From Clostridiales bacterium (GTDB lineage Bacteria; Bacillota; Clostridia; Christensenellales; Aristaeellaceae): a stretch of 8,420 nucleotides of DNA. The notes under the pieces are model-generated. The model was given only the letters and a program-made list of their open reading frames with translations. It had not been told where the DNA came from and did not search any database. Shown here one piece after another: positions 1 through 6,676 of the stretch (position 1 is the stretch's first letter; every line of letters begins with the position of its first letter). Made by a program: the position numbers and the translations under genes. The stretch lies in assembly GCA_004555535.1 (NCBI GenBank), contig SFHU01000121.1:1-8420 (forward strand), given 5' to 3'.

Positions 1-360
1 GCCAAGCACCATCTCAAACGCCGAGCGGTCCTCCTCGCTGAGCACGCCGTAGGACGGCAGGCGCGCGCTCTCCCCGGCAAAGAGCAGCATCAGCTGCGGG
101 TTGACGCAGTGCCCCAGCCGCTGCGCGCTGGCGTGCAGCAGCCGGGTCAGATCCCTGTCCTGCTGCGTCGTGCGCAGCTCGATCCGCATGAGCATGTCCT
201 CAAGCGGCAGCTGTTCATAGCGGATCAGGTCGTTCATCCGCAGCAGGCATCTGCGCATCGCCTGAATGTAGAGGACGCGGCGCTTCTCCCCGTCCGCAAT
301 CAGAAAGCCCATCGCGCTGAGCACGATCATTGTCATCAGCGCCAGATCCCGGTTTCCCAT
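1..360 (-). CDS. spoIIIAB: Stage III sporulation protein AB (partial, C-terminus beyond window)
   Basis: This is the first 120 codons of SpoIIIAB, a membrane-anchored protein of the mother cell that belongs to the SpoIIIA-SpoIIQ channel between mother cell and forespore and is thought to work with the SpoIIIAA ATPase. The reading begins MGNRDLALMTMIVLSAMGFL, a hydrophobic N-terminal segment (about residues 5-21). A helical region follows with the family pattern DLIRYEQLPLEDML (about 44-57) and, near the window edge, LSEEDRSAFEMVLG. The family is usually about 170 residues, so roughly 50 are missing. The start is supported by GGAAGGGAG ending 7 bases before the ATG (368-376). It directly follows spoIIIAA, the order of the conserved spoIIIAA-AH operon, so the rest of that operon should lie to the left. 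The family call rests on motif pattern plus position. The first 146 bases of this gene also carry the out-of-frame tail of spoIIIAA. Confidence 0.87.
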   Translation of the reverse strand, partial: MGNRDLALMTMIVLSAMGFLIADGEKRRVLYIQAMRRCLLRMNDLIRYEQLPLEDMLMRIELRTTQQDRDLTRLLHASAQRLGHCVNPQLMLLFAGESARLPSYGVLSEEDRSAFEMVLG

Positions 361-1264
361 CCTTACGCTCCCTTCCGCCCGTTTTGAGGGGCTTGCCCTG
401 CGCGTCCCAGACTTCCCTGCAGGCGCTCTCCCGGCCCAACAGGATGTAGCGGTCAAACGCCCTCGCGTCAAACAGCCTGCGCAGTGCAGGCCGCAGCAGG
501 ACACTGCCCAGGCTGCCTGCGTGCGCCGAGGCCAGCAGCCCCACGCCGCATCGCGCGGCCTCCAGCAGCGCGCCGACGTCCTCCGCCCTGCCGATCTCGT
601 CCGTCACCAGCACCTGCGGCGCCATCGAGCGCAGGAGCGTCATCAGCGCCAGCGGCTTTTCCGCGCCCGTGAGCACGTCGAGCCGCCGGCCCTGTCCCTC
701 CGGCAGCCCGCCGGCAAACAGCTCGCCGCGCTCGTCCGCCGCGCAGACGTGCAGCCCCTGTTCATCGGAGAGCCACAGGGCGGCATCGCGCAGGAGGGTC
801 GTCTTTCCGCAGCCCGGCGGTCCGAGCACGAGCACGCGATTCGGCGCGCCCTCCCCGTCGGTCAGATAGGGACGGACAGGTGCGCTCGCCCCCGGCAGCG
901 CGCGCGCAATGCGGATACACACGGAGGTCACGGCGCTCATGCGCAGGGGCTGTCCCTCCTCCCGCGCGACAAACCCGCAGACGCCGGCGCGGTGTCCTCC
1001 CGGCAGCGGCAAATATCCCTGCGCCATCTGCGCTTCAAACGCATAACGCGAATAACCGCACAGCGCCGCAAGCAGCGCCTCCATCGCTTCGCGATCCAAA
1101 ACCGGCGGTGCCTCCTCGCTCCGCCCGCCATAGACCAGCTCCGTGGGCCGTCCCAGCCGAAAGCGGAGCTCCCGGAGCTGCGCGGCCGCTCCGGCGTCAA
1201 GCCCTTTGAGCAAGGCCGAGACCTCCGGCGTCAGCCGGGAGATGAGCGCCTCCCGCCATGGCAA
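215..1264 (-). CDS. spoIIIAA: Stage III sporulation protein AA (AAA-type ATPase), with an unusual C-terminal tail
   Basis: SpoIIIAA is a secretion-type ATPase in the mother-cell cytoplasm, thought to power the SpoIIIA-SpoIIQ channel during spore formation. Counting from the TTG start there are 349 residues. The N-terminal domain contains RELRFRLGRP (about 31-40). The Walker A motif GPPGCGKTT is at 148-156 and the Walker B motif QVLVTDEIG at 217-225. The conserved C-terminal part FDRYILLGRESACREVWDAQ follows at about 270-289. I chose TTG at 1264 because AGGGAGG lies 7 bases upstream and MPWREALISRL then begins the protein. The next upstream ATG (1330) lies just outside a terminator hairpin, so translation from there would read through it. 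The usual family length is about 305-330. After GKPL (residue 293) a basic, low-complexity tail of about 56 residues overlaps spoIIIAB in another frame. One reading frame back, a TAA (363-365) sits 2 bases before the spoIIIAB ATG, where the gene would normally end. A small indel or stop loss is therefore likely. Confidence 0.92.
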   Translation of the reverse strand: MPWREALISRLTPEVSALLKGLDAGAAAQLRELRFRLGRPTELVYGGRSEEAPPVLDREAMEALLAALCGYSRYAFEAQMAQGYLPLPGGHRAGVCGFVAREEGQPLRMSAVTSVCIRIARALPGASAPVRPYLTDGEGAPNRVLVLGPPGCGKTTLLRDAALWLSDEQGLHVCAADERGELFAGGLPEGQGRRLDVLTGAEKPLALMTLLRSMAPQVLVTDEIGRAEDVGALLEAARCGVGLLASAHAGSLGSVLLRPALRRLFDARAFDRYILLGRESACREVWDAQGKPLKTGGRERKDGKPGSGADDNDRAQRDGLSDCGRGEAPRPLHSGDAQMPAADERPDPL

Positions 1265-1271
1265 GCAACCG

Positions 1272-1278
1272 CCTCCCT
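1272..1278 (-). promoter_or_regulatory. Ribosome binding site that decides the TTG start of spoIIIAA
   Basis: On the minus strand AGGGAGG is followed by the 7-base spacer CGGTTGC and then TTG (1264-1262). This near-consensus Shine-Dalgarno site at ideal spacing selects TTG over the upstream in-frame ATG at 1330. That ATG has no comparable site and lies directly upstream of the terminator stem. Confidence 0.8.
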
Positions 1279-1299
1279 TCCGCGTTTTTCCGTGATTTG

Positions 1300-1327
1300 A
1301 AAAAACGCAGAGCTCTCGCTCTGCGTT
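1300..1327 (-). terminator. Intrinsic terminator after iscS-thiI
   Basis: Read on the minus strand, AACGCAGAGC pairs perfectly with GCTCTGCGTT across the four-base loop GAGA. The 3' arm runs directly into a tract of six T (1305-1300). The thiI stop is 24 bases upstream. The signal is strongly directional, because the plus strand has no T-tract after the hairpin. It separates the iscS-thiI transcript from spoIIIAA and leaves only about 35 bases before the spoIIIAA start. The sporulation promoter must therefore fit in a very small space or overlap thiI. I could not identify a convincing sporulation sigma site there. Confidence 0.88.
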
Positions 1328-1351
1328 CATCTTATGTTGCGGCTTCGCGGT

Positions 1352-2500
1352 TTAGCCCACCTCGACGAGCTCCGTTCCCTCGATCGCCGCCTGAATCAGG
1401 GCCTCGCTGTCAAGCGCCTCCTCCGCCTTGGCGATCAGTGCCTTGCGCGGATGGGTCGCCGGGTGCTTCGGCGTGAAGACCGTGCAGCAGTCCTCATAGG
1501 GCAGCGAGGAGGTTTCAAACGTGCCGATTTTGACGGCCCGCTCGATGATCTCGCTCTTGTCCATGCCGATGCAGGGGCGGAAGACGGGCATCGAGACGAC
1601 GTCGTCCGTGCAGCCAAGCGCCTCCATCGTCTGGCTGGCGACCTGGCCGATGGATTCGCCCGTGATGAGCGCCTGCGCCCCGTCGCGCTCAGCCAGGATC
1701 TGCGCAATGCGCATCATGTAGCGGCGCATGATCAGCGTCGTGTAGTTCTCCGGGCACTTCTGATGGATCTGCATCTGAATCTCCGTAAACGGCACGACAA
1801 ACACGCGCATCTTTCCACAGTATTCGGAGAGCAGGCGCGCCAGCTCGAGCACCTTTTCCCGCGCACGCTCGCTGGTGTACGGGAAGGAATGATAGTGCAC
1901 GCAGCAGAGCTCGACGCCGCGCTTGGCGATCATGAAGCCCGCCACCGGGCTGTCGATGCCGCCCGAGAGCAGCAGGCAGGCCTTGCCGTTGGTGCCCATC
2001 GGCATACCCTCCACCGCCGGGAAGCGCTCGACGGAGAGATAGGCGTGGTCCCGAATCTCGATCATCAGCGTGTGTTCCGGGTTGTTCACGTCGACCGTCA
2101 GCTGCGGCAGGCGCGAAAGGATGTAGCCGCCGGCCTCGCGCATGATCGCCGGCGAATCGAGCGGATAGCGCTTGTCCGAGCGGCGGGCGAGCACCTTGAA
2201 GCTGCCCGAGAACGGGCGCATCATCTCCACCGCCTGGGTGCAGATGGCCTCAAAGTCGTCCTTCTCCATCTCCACCGCGGGGCTGACCGAGTGCACGCCG
2301 AAGACCTTCGTCACGCGGCGGATGCACGTCTCCAGGTCCGTAAAGTCAGACACATAGATGCGTCCCTCGCTCAGCCAGACGCGCCCGCCGACATCGCGAA
2401 CGGCCTGCTTGATGTGATCCATGAGCTTCTTCATGAAGAACGGGCGGTTCTGCCCCTTCAGAAAGACCTCTCCGTAGCGAACCAGCAGGATATCCCTCAT
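1352..2500 (-). CDS. thiI: tRNA 4-thiouridine synthase ThiI (form without rhodanese domain)
   Basis: ThiI adenylates uridine 8 of tRNA and inserts sulfur to make 4-thiouridine, using persulfide sulfur from a cysteine desulfurase. It acts in the cytoplasm. The 382 residues show the N-terminal ferredoxin-like part beginning MRDILLVRYGEVFLKGQNR (1-19), then the THUMP region (about 60-165). The PP-loop is SGGIDSP (179-185), followed by GESIGQVASQT (281-291) and a conserved C-terminal segment with PYEDCCTVF (334-342). There is no C-terminal rhodanese domain. This matches the Bacillus-type form of about 400 residues rather than the enterobacterial one of about 480, so sulfur must reach the enzyme without its own rhodanese cysteine. 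The gene starts 3 bases after the iscS stop, so the two are co-transcribed and probably translationally coupled. Whether it also contributes to thiamine thiazole synthesis cannot be told here; no thiamine genes are nearby. Confidence 0.96.
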   Translation of the reverse strand: MRDILLVRYGEVFLKGQNRPFFMKKLMDHIKQAVRDVGGRVWLSEGRIYVSDFTDLETCIRRVTKVFGVHSVSPAVEMEKDDFEAICTQAVEMMRPFSGSFKVLARRSDKRYPLDSPAIMREAGGYILSRLPQLTVDVNNPEHTLMIEIRDHAYLSVERFPAVEGMPMGTNGKACLLLSGGIDSPVAGFMIAKRGVELCCVHYHSFPYTSERAREKVLELARLLSEYCGKMRVFVVPFTEIQMQIHQKCPENYTTLIMRRYMMRIAQILAERDGAQALITGESIGQVASQTMEALGCTDDVVSMPVFRPCIGMDKSEIIERAVKIGTFETSSLPYEDCCTVFTPKHPATHPRKALIAKAEEALDSEALIQAAIEGTELVEVG

Positions 2501-2503
2501 CGT

Positions 2504-3655
2504 TTATCTCCTCCTGTACTGACGAAGCAGCGCAAACAGCTTCTCCATCTTTTCCGCCGCCTCGTCCATTTCCTCTGCCGTATTGAACAGCCCCAGGCTC
2601 ACGCGGATGGTGCCGTCCGCCTGCGCGGCGGAAAGGCCCATCGCGCGCAGCGTCGTGCTGACCTTCTGCTTGTGCGAGGCGCAGGCGGAGCCCGTCGAGA
2701 CGAGCACGCCCTCACCCTCCAGCGCGTTGCGCAGCACCTCGCCGCGCACGCCGTCAAAGGACAGGCTCAGCACATGGGGCGCGCTGTCCGCCTCCTGCGG
2801 CAGCGGCCCGTTGACGCGGATGCCCTCCGTCTGCGAGAGCCTCTCCCAGAGGCGCGTTTTCAGCGCGCGCATCGCCTCGACGTCGGTACGGCGCTGCGCC
2901 ATCTCACGCACGGCCTCGCCAAGGCCGATGATGGCCGGCGAGTTATAGGTGCCGGAGCGCAGGTTCTTCTCCTGGCCGCCGCCCGTCATCTGCGGGGCAA
3001 GCCGCACGCCGCCGCGCACGGCCAGCGCGCCCACGCCCTTCGGGCCGTGAATCTTGTGGCCGCTCAACGCATACAGGTCGACACCCATTCTGCCCATGTG
3101 CACCGGCACGCGCATGAAGCCCTGCACGCCGTCCACATGCAGCAGCGCGGCAGGGTTTTTCCGCCTGGCCAGCGCGCCCAGCTGCGCAACCGGCTGCACC
3201 GCGCCCGTCTCGTTGCTCACCTGCATGCAGCTGACCAGCGCCGTCTGCTCGTCGATGACCGTCTCGCAGGCGGAAAGATCGACGATGCCCCGCTCGTCAA
3301 TCGGCAGCACGCGCACCTCGTGGCCAAGCCTTTCGACCCGGCGCACCGTCTCCGCCACGGCGGGATGCTCGATGGCGCTGACGACAAAATTGCCCGGCCT
3401 GCGCAACGTCATCGCCACGCCCAGCAGGGCCAGATTGTCGCTCTCCGTGCCGCCGGAGGTGAAGATCACGCCGCTCTCCTGCGTGCCGAGCTCCGCGGCA
3501 ATCCGCCTGCGGCAGGCGGAAATCGCCTTTTCGACCTCCATGGCCGGCCTGTACGCCGCGGAGGCGTTAAAGTAGCTCTCCCGCATGCAGGCGTTCATCG
3601 CGTCGATCACGCCGTCAAACGGGCGCGTCGTCGCGCTGTTGTCAAGATAAATCAT
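2504..3655 (-). CDS. iscS: Cysteine desulfurase (IscS/NifS family, class V aminotransferase fold)
   Basis: This PLP enzyme takes sulfur from cysteine, releasing alanine and holding the sulfur as an enzyme persulfide. The 383 residues begin MIYLDNSATTRP, as is typical. They show SGGTESDN (67-74), IEHPAV with the PLP-stacking histidine (H97), and HVDGVQ with the PLP-binding aspartate (D175). The PLP lysine is in SGHKIHGPKG (K201). TGSACASHKQK carries the persulfide cysteine (C325) on a short loop without a large insertion. The start is supported by AAGGGG 7 bases upstream of the ATG. Being paired with thiI, and without iscU or nifU nearby, it is most likely a dedicated sulfur donor for tRNA thiolation, like Bacillus NifZ. 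That role is inferred from context. The symbol is a family label; nifS or nifZ would serve equally well. Confidence 0.95.
   Translation of the reverse strand: MIYLDNSATTRPFDGVIDAMNACMRESYFNASAAYRPAMEVEKAISACRRRIAAELGTQESGVIFTSGGTESDNLALLGVAMTLRRPGNFVVSAIEHPAVAETVRRVERLGHEVRVLPIDERGIVDLSACETVIDEQTALVSCMQVSNETGAVQPVAQLGALARRKNPAALLHVDGVQGFMRVPVHMGRMGVDLYALSGHKIHGPKGVGALAVRGGVRLAPQMTGGGQEKNLRSGTYNSPAIIGLGEAVREMAQRRTDVEAMRALKTRLWERLSQTEGIRVNGPLPQEADSAPHVLSLSFDGVRGEVLRNALEGEGVLVSTGSACASHKQKVSTTLRAMGLSAAQADGTIRVSLGLFNTAEEMDEAAEKMEKLFALLRQYRRR
2508..2515 (-). promoter_or_regulatory. thiI ribosome binding site embedded in the end of iscS
   Basis: AGGAGGAG lies 7 bases before the thiI ATG. The same bases encode the last arginine codons of iscS, whose TAA stop (2506-2504) lies between this site and the thiI start. 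Ribosomes finishing iscS are thus placed to initiate on thiI, which is good evidence for translational coupling. Confidence 0.8.
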
Positions 3656-3800
3656 CTGTCTTCCCCTTCGGATTCCCGCTCAGGCCGGCGGAGCGTCCAA
3701 AGCTCCGGCGCCTCCCGCACCGGGCCAACGCAGTCCGCTGACACAGGCAGTTATTCCTGACGCCCCTTCCAGCAGCGCGCTGCGGCGCCCTGCAAAAGGG

Positions 3801-3838
3801 CATAACAAATCTCCAGAGCGGGATTGCCGCGCTGGAGA
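3801..3838 (-). terminator. Probable intrinsic terminator after the small membrane protein gene
   Basis: On the minus strand TCTCCAG (3838-3832) pairs with CTGGAGA (3816-3810). Inside it, one mismatch is followed by GCGG pairing with CCGC around a five-base loop. The 3' arm is followed by the T-rich TTTGTTATG. It begins 12 bases beyond the stop of the gene at 3850. The T-tract is interrupted, so its strength is uncertain, but strand and placement fit. Confidence 0.65.
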
Positions 3839-3849
3839 CCGCTTTCCAT

Positions 3850-4383
3850 TCAGCCCTGGAAAACGCCTGGCTGAACATAGCGCACGATCATGCCGACCAT
3901 TTCTTCGCTCGGCTCGATGATGATCATGTGCTTCTTGTTCTCCTTGACATAGTAGAAATAGAACAGGTTGCCGTCGCGGTTGAGGAACCAGTTCTTCTTC
4001 TCGACATCCTTCATGGAGAGATAGCGGCGGAAGCTGTCGTGCGCCACGTGGCCGCAGGCGGCGACATTGGCGACATTCATGCTGCCCAGCTCCTTGCGCC
4101 GCGCGCCGCGCATGACCTTGGCAAAGTCGAGCGAGCCGTTGGTGAACGTGTACTCATACTCCACCTTGAGGTTGTCCTTGAGCAGGAAGAGCAGCACGGC
4201 CGCCGCGGCGCTGAGCACCGTGATGATCAGTCCCGAGGCGCTGAAGGCGACAAAGAGCACCTGCAGCATCAGCAGCGCGTACAGGCCGAAAATCACCACG
4301 AAGATCCAACTGATCACATAGAGGATATTCGGCAGCAGCGTGCTGCGGCTCGAGACGATATCTTCCTTAAAATTGTCCATCAT
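3850..4383 (-). CDS. Small two-helix membrane protein of unknown function (possibly DUF6106-like)
   Basis: I do not recognise a characterised function. From the chosen start the protein has 177 residues. A short polar N-terminus (MMDNFKEDIVSSRSTLLP) precedes two hydrophobic helices, about 18-40 and 43-68. A soluble domain of about 108 residues follows, beginning LKVEYEYTFTNGSLDFAKV (about 72-90) and ending in a beta-rich part with WFLNRDGNLFYFYYV and HMIIIEPSEEMVGMIVRY. Two helices followed by a VEYEYTFTNGSLD strand pattern resembles bacterial PH-like membrane proteins, and in particular a Clostridia family I recall as DUF6106; that match is from memory. The start ATG at 4383 follows GGGAGGA with 7 bases between. 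An adjoining ATG (4380) is a close alternative, and longer readings up to 4500 lie upstream of the ribosome binding site and cover the promoter. It is a single-gene unit with its own promoter and terminator, divergent from the zinc-ribbon gene. Confidence 0.82.
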   Translation of the reverse strand: MMDNFKEDIVSSRSTLLPNILYVISWIFVVIFGLYALLMLQVLFVAFSASGLIITVLSAAAAVLLFLLKDNLKVEYEYTFTNGSLDFAKVMRGARRKELGSMNVANVAACGHVAHDSFRRYLSMKDVEKKNWFLNRDGNLFYFYYVKENKKHMIIIEPSEEMVGMIVRYVQPGVFQG

Positions 4384-4470
4384 GACGGCATCCTCCCGCA
4401 TTCGAGTTTTGAATCGCTCCCCCGGCGGCGTCCATCGGCAGCCCGCACCGGGGAAAAATAGCCTTTGCTC

Positions 4471-4500
4471 ATTATACCACCAATCCATGCAAAAGGACAA
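4471..4500 (-). promoter_or_regulatory. SigA-type promoter with extended -10 for the small membrane protein gene
   Basis: On the minus strand TTGTCC (4500-4495) is followed after 18 bases by a perfect TATAAT (4476-4471), preceded by TGG to make an extended -10 element. This is the best housekeeping promoter in the window. It predicts a transcript start near 4464 and an untranslated leader of about 80 bases before the ATG at 4383. The function it suggests is vegetative expression of the downstream gene. Confidence 0.75.
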
Positions 4501-4627
4501 GCCGCCAGCGCAGACTTCTTTCGCGCTTCGCCCCTTTCTTTCCCCTTTTCGCGCAAATAGAGGATTTTCCCCGGTTCAGCGCGAATATAGATAAGGTTAA
4601 ACTGATTTTTGGGAGGGTTTTCCCGGC

Positions 4628-6634
4628 ATGAAATGTCCCCGCTGCGGGGCCTGGAACAAGGCCTATCTGCCCAAATGCGAGCGCTGCGGCGCGCCGCTTG
4701 AGGGCAACGAGACGCAAAAGCCCGCCTCATGGGAAGAGGCGATGCACAAAAAGAAGCCGTCGCTCAGCGTCATCCAGTTTGAGCAGGGCGAGGAGGATAT
4801 CGCGGCATTGCCGCCGCGCAGCGACGTATACGATCCGGAGGCGGTCGACCGCGCGGAGCTGACCGACGAGTTGGAGGCGCTGCAGAAGCGCCGCGACGAG
4901 GGCCGCCGGCGCATCGACCAGATGAAGGACCAGGCGGAGCGCGTGCGCCGCTCCATCCGCGAGGCGGAGATCATCCGTCCCGTGCCAGAGCCGGGCGACA
5001 TTCCCGCCAGCTACGCCGGGGACAGCGCCGCCATCCGCCGCCGCCAGCAGCAGCGGCAGGAGGCCTACACCGCCGGAGCGGAGGAAAACGAACCCTCAGC
5101 TAAGCAGACGGAATACGGCTACTTCGGCGATCCCGCGTATGAGCGCCCGCTGGCATACGTCGACGACAGCGACGCCCCGGTCTTCTATGACGGCTACACG
5201 CCCGACTCCGGCGACCAGGGCGCGCTGACGGATGAGGAATACATGCCCCGCCGGATTCAGACGCGCGCGGCGCGCGAGGAGGCCCGCGAGAGCTTCAACC
5301 CCGAGCACCGCAAGAAGAACCGGGCCACGCGCCTGCTCCTTCGCATCGCGCTGATCCTCCTGTGCTGCGCGGCGTTCGCCGTGGGCGGCGTCTTCTTCGC
5401 CCGCCACTTCGTCATCACCCAGGGCATGCAGGTGCGCCAGGACAACGAGACGCGCATGGAGCTGACCGAGACGGAGGTCGACGGCCACCCCGCCCACACG
5501 CTGACCATCTACGGCAAGGAAAACGCGACTATCTACATCCGGGAGACGCAGGCCTCCTACGTCATCGCCGACGGCAAGGTCTCCGTCACCATTCCCGACT
5601 ACATGTGGTATGACACCGAGTCCTCCACCTATGCCGTCGCGGCCGATTCCGACACGATGGAGGTCACCATCTCCCCGTATATCCGCTATTCGCAGGAGGG
5701 CGACCAGTTCGCGCTCGAGCCCGTGACCTTCACCATCGACGTCCCGCTCTCCCCCATCCGGCTGATCAATCCCTCGACGGTGCGCGCCGAGGTCGGCGTC
5801 TCGATCTTCGAGGTGCGCATCAACGTCGAGCTCGGCTCCACCGTCATCATCGATGGCACGGACGTCTCCACGCTCATCCGCACGGAGACCGGCAACGTCT
5901 CCAAGAACGTGCAGGTTCTCCCCGTCGGCGACAACACGATTTCCATCTCCGTCAAGAGCAAATACTGCCGTGAGAACAAGATGGAGGTCACGCTCTGCCG
6001 CGCGGCCCAGGAAATCCCGCTCGAGCTCAATGCGACGGCGCTCACCGAGTGGAACTATGAGCCCATCAGCGAGGAAGCCTACACGACCGCCGACACCGAT
6101 ACCCGCGCAGGCATGAACATCCCGACCCTGAGCGGCACGACGCTGCCCGGCGCCGTCATCACCGTCGAGTTCCCGCACTGGGGACTCGAGCAGGACTTCG
6201 CGACCGGCGATTTCAGCTTCCATCCGCTCTTCTCCTCGCTGGGCAACAACGACGTCATCATCCGCTCCTCGTACGAGGGCATGGCGGATTCCGTCATCAC
6301 GCACACGGTCTACTACATGCCCAACGCGGACGTCTACACCCGCAAGGCCTGGGATCTGGATTCCCAGTACACCGACCTGCTCAACTACATCGCCATGCGC
6401 AAGGGCACCATCTACGTCGGCACGGGCACCGTCACCAACATCATCAGCACGTCGCCGCAGATGGCCATCATGGACATTGGCACCGGCGGCATCGAAAAGC
6501 TGGTCATGATCGAGAACAGCTCCAAGACCACCTGGTCGCTCAACACACGCTACCGCATCTACGGCGAGGCCTACGGCCTGTATGACACGATGCCCCGCCT
6601 GACTGTCCGCTACACCTATTTGCTCGAAGAGTGA
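4628..6634 (+). CDS. Zinc-ribbon, single-pass membrane protein with large extracytoplasmic beta-rich region; function unknown
   Basis: The 668-residue protein has a clear modular order. A zinc ribbon with cysteines at 3, 6, 17 and 20 (MKCPRCGAWN and KCERCGAPL) comes first. An acidic linker is followed by a charged, probable coiled coil (about 74-116). A disordered Tyr/Asp/Pro-rich linker spans about 117-230. A basic patch (RKKNRATR) precedes one transmembrane helix (about 236-259), predicting ribbon inside and C-terminus outside. About 400 extracytoplasmic residues follow, rich in alternating beta patterns. They include Ig-like stretches such as PSTVRAEVGVSIFEVRINVE (382-401) and PTLSGTTLPGAVITVEF (499-515). 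The end (about 594-668), with YVGTGTVTNII, a second beta strand and RYRIYGEAYGLYDTMPRLTV, looks like a small OB-like barrel. It has no signal peptide or anchor motif. The ATG follows GGGAGGG at a rather long spacing of about 10 bases. The kinase gene follows 42 bases later. A sensing or envelope role is conceivable but not shown. Confidence 0.9.
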   Translation: MKCPRCGAWNKAYLPKCERCGAPLEGNETQKPASWEEAMHKKKPSLSVIQFEQGEEDIAALPPRSDVYDPEAVDRAELTDELEALQKRRDEGRRRIDQMKDQAERVRRSIREAEIIRPVPEPGDIPASYAGDSAAIRRRQQQRQEAYTAGAEENEPSAKQTEYGYFGDPAYERPLAYVDDSDAPVFYDGYTPDSGDQGALTDEEYMPRRIQTRAAREEARESFNPEHRKKNRATRLLLRIALILLCCAAFAVGGVFFARHFVITQGMQVRQDNETRMELTETEVDGHPAHTLTIYGKENATIYIRETQASYVIADGKVSVTIPDYMWYDTESSTYAVAADSDTMEVTISPYIRYSQEGDQFALEPVTFTIDVPLSPIRLINPSTVRAEVGVSIFEVRINVELGSTVIIDGTDVSTLIRTETGNVSKNVQVLPVGDNTISISVKSKYCRENKMEVTLCRAAQEIPLELNATALTEWNYEPISEEAYTTADTDTRAGMNIPTLSGTTLPGAVITVEFPHWGLEQDFATGDFSFHPLFSSLGNNDVIIRSSYEGMADSVITHTVYYMPNADVYTRKAWDLDSQYTDLLNYIAMRKGTIYVGTGTVTNIISTSPQMAIMDIGTGGIEKLVMIENSSKTTWSLNTRYRIYGEAYGLYDTMPRLTVRYTYLLEE

Positions 6635-6676
6635 CCGTAACCCCTCGCATATCGTACCCCTGATGGAGGAATCGCC

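Noticed and set aside
1329..1357. CATAAGAT as a possible sporulation sigma-E -10 element for spoIIIA
   Set aside because: The matching -35 position (GGCTAAA) is poor, and a transcript from there would pass straight into the terminator at 1300-1327.
3689..3707. CGGAGC/GCTCCG hairpin in the iscS leader as a regulatory element
   Set aside because: Only six pairs in GC-rich DNA, and no T-box or riboswitch core nearby.
1334..3760. Long plus-strand open reading (808 codons) antisense to thiI and iscS
   Set aside because: Both genes beneath it have complete, recognisable motifs. The antisense product is rich in His/Arg/Ala/Leu without a domain, as expected from complement of GC-rich codons.
3642..3878. 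Minus-strand 78-codon reading between iscS and the small membrane protein gene
   Set aside because: It overlaps both neighbours and the terminator hairpin at 3810-3838, and shows no protein-like pattern.
4384..4500. Upstream extension of the small membrane protein to 4500
   Set aside because: The extension would read through the promoter -10 and -35 elements and lies upstream of a strong ribosome binding site for the ATG at 4383.
4565..4592. TATAGAT with TTTTCC upstream as the promoter of the zinc-ribbon gene
   Set aside because: The -35 is weak and the spacer is only about 15 bases; the element is plausible by position but too weak to list as a feature.
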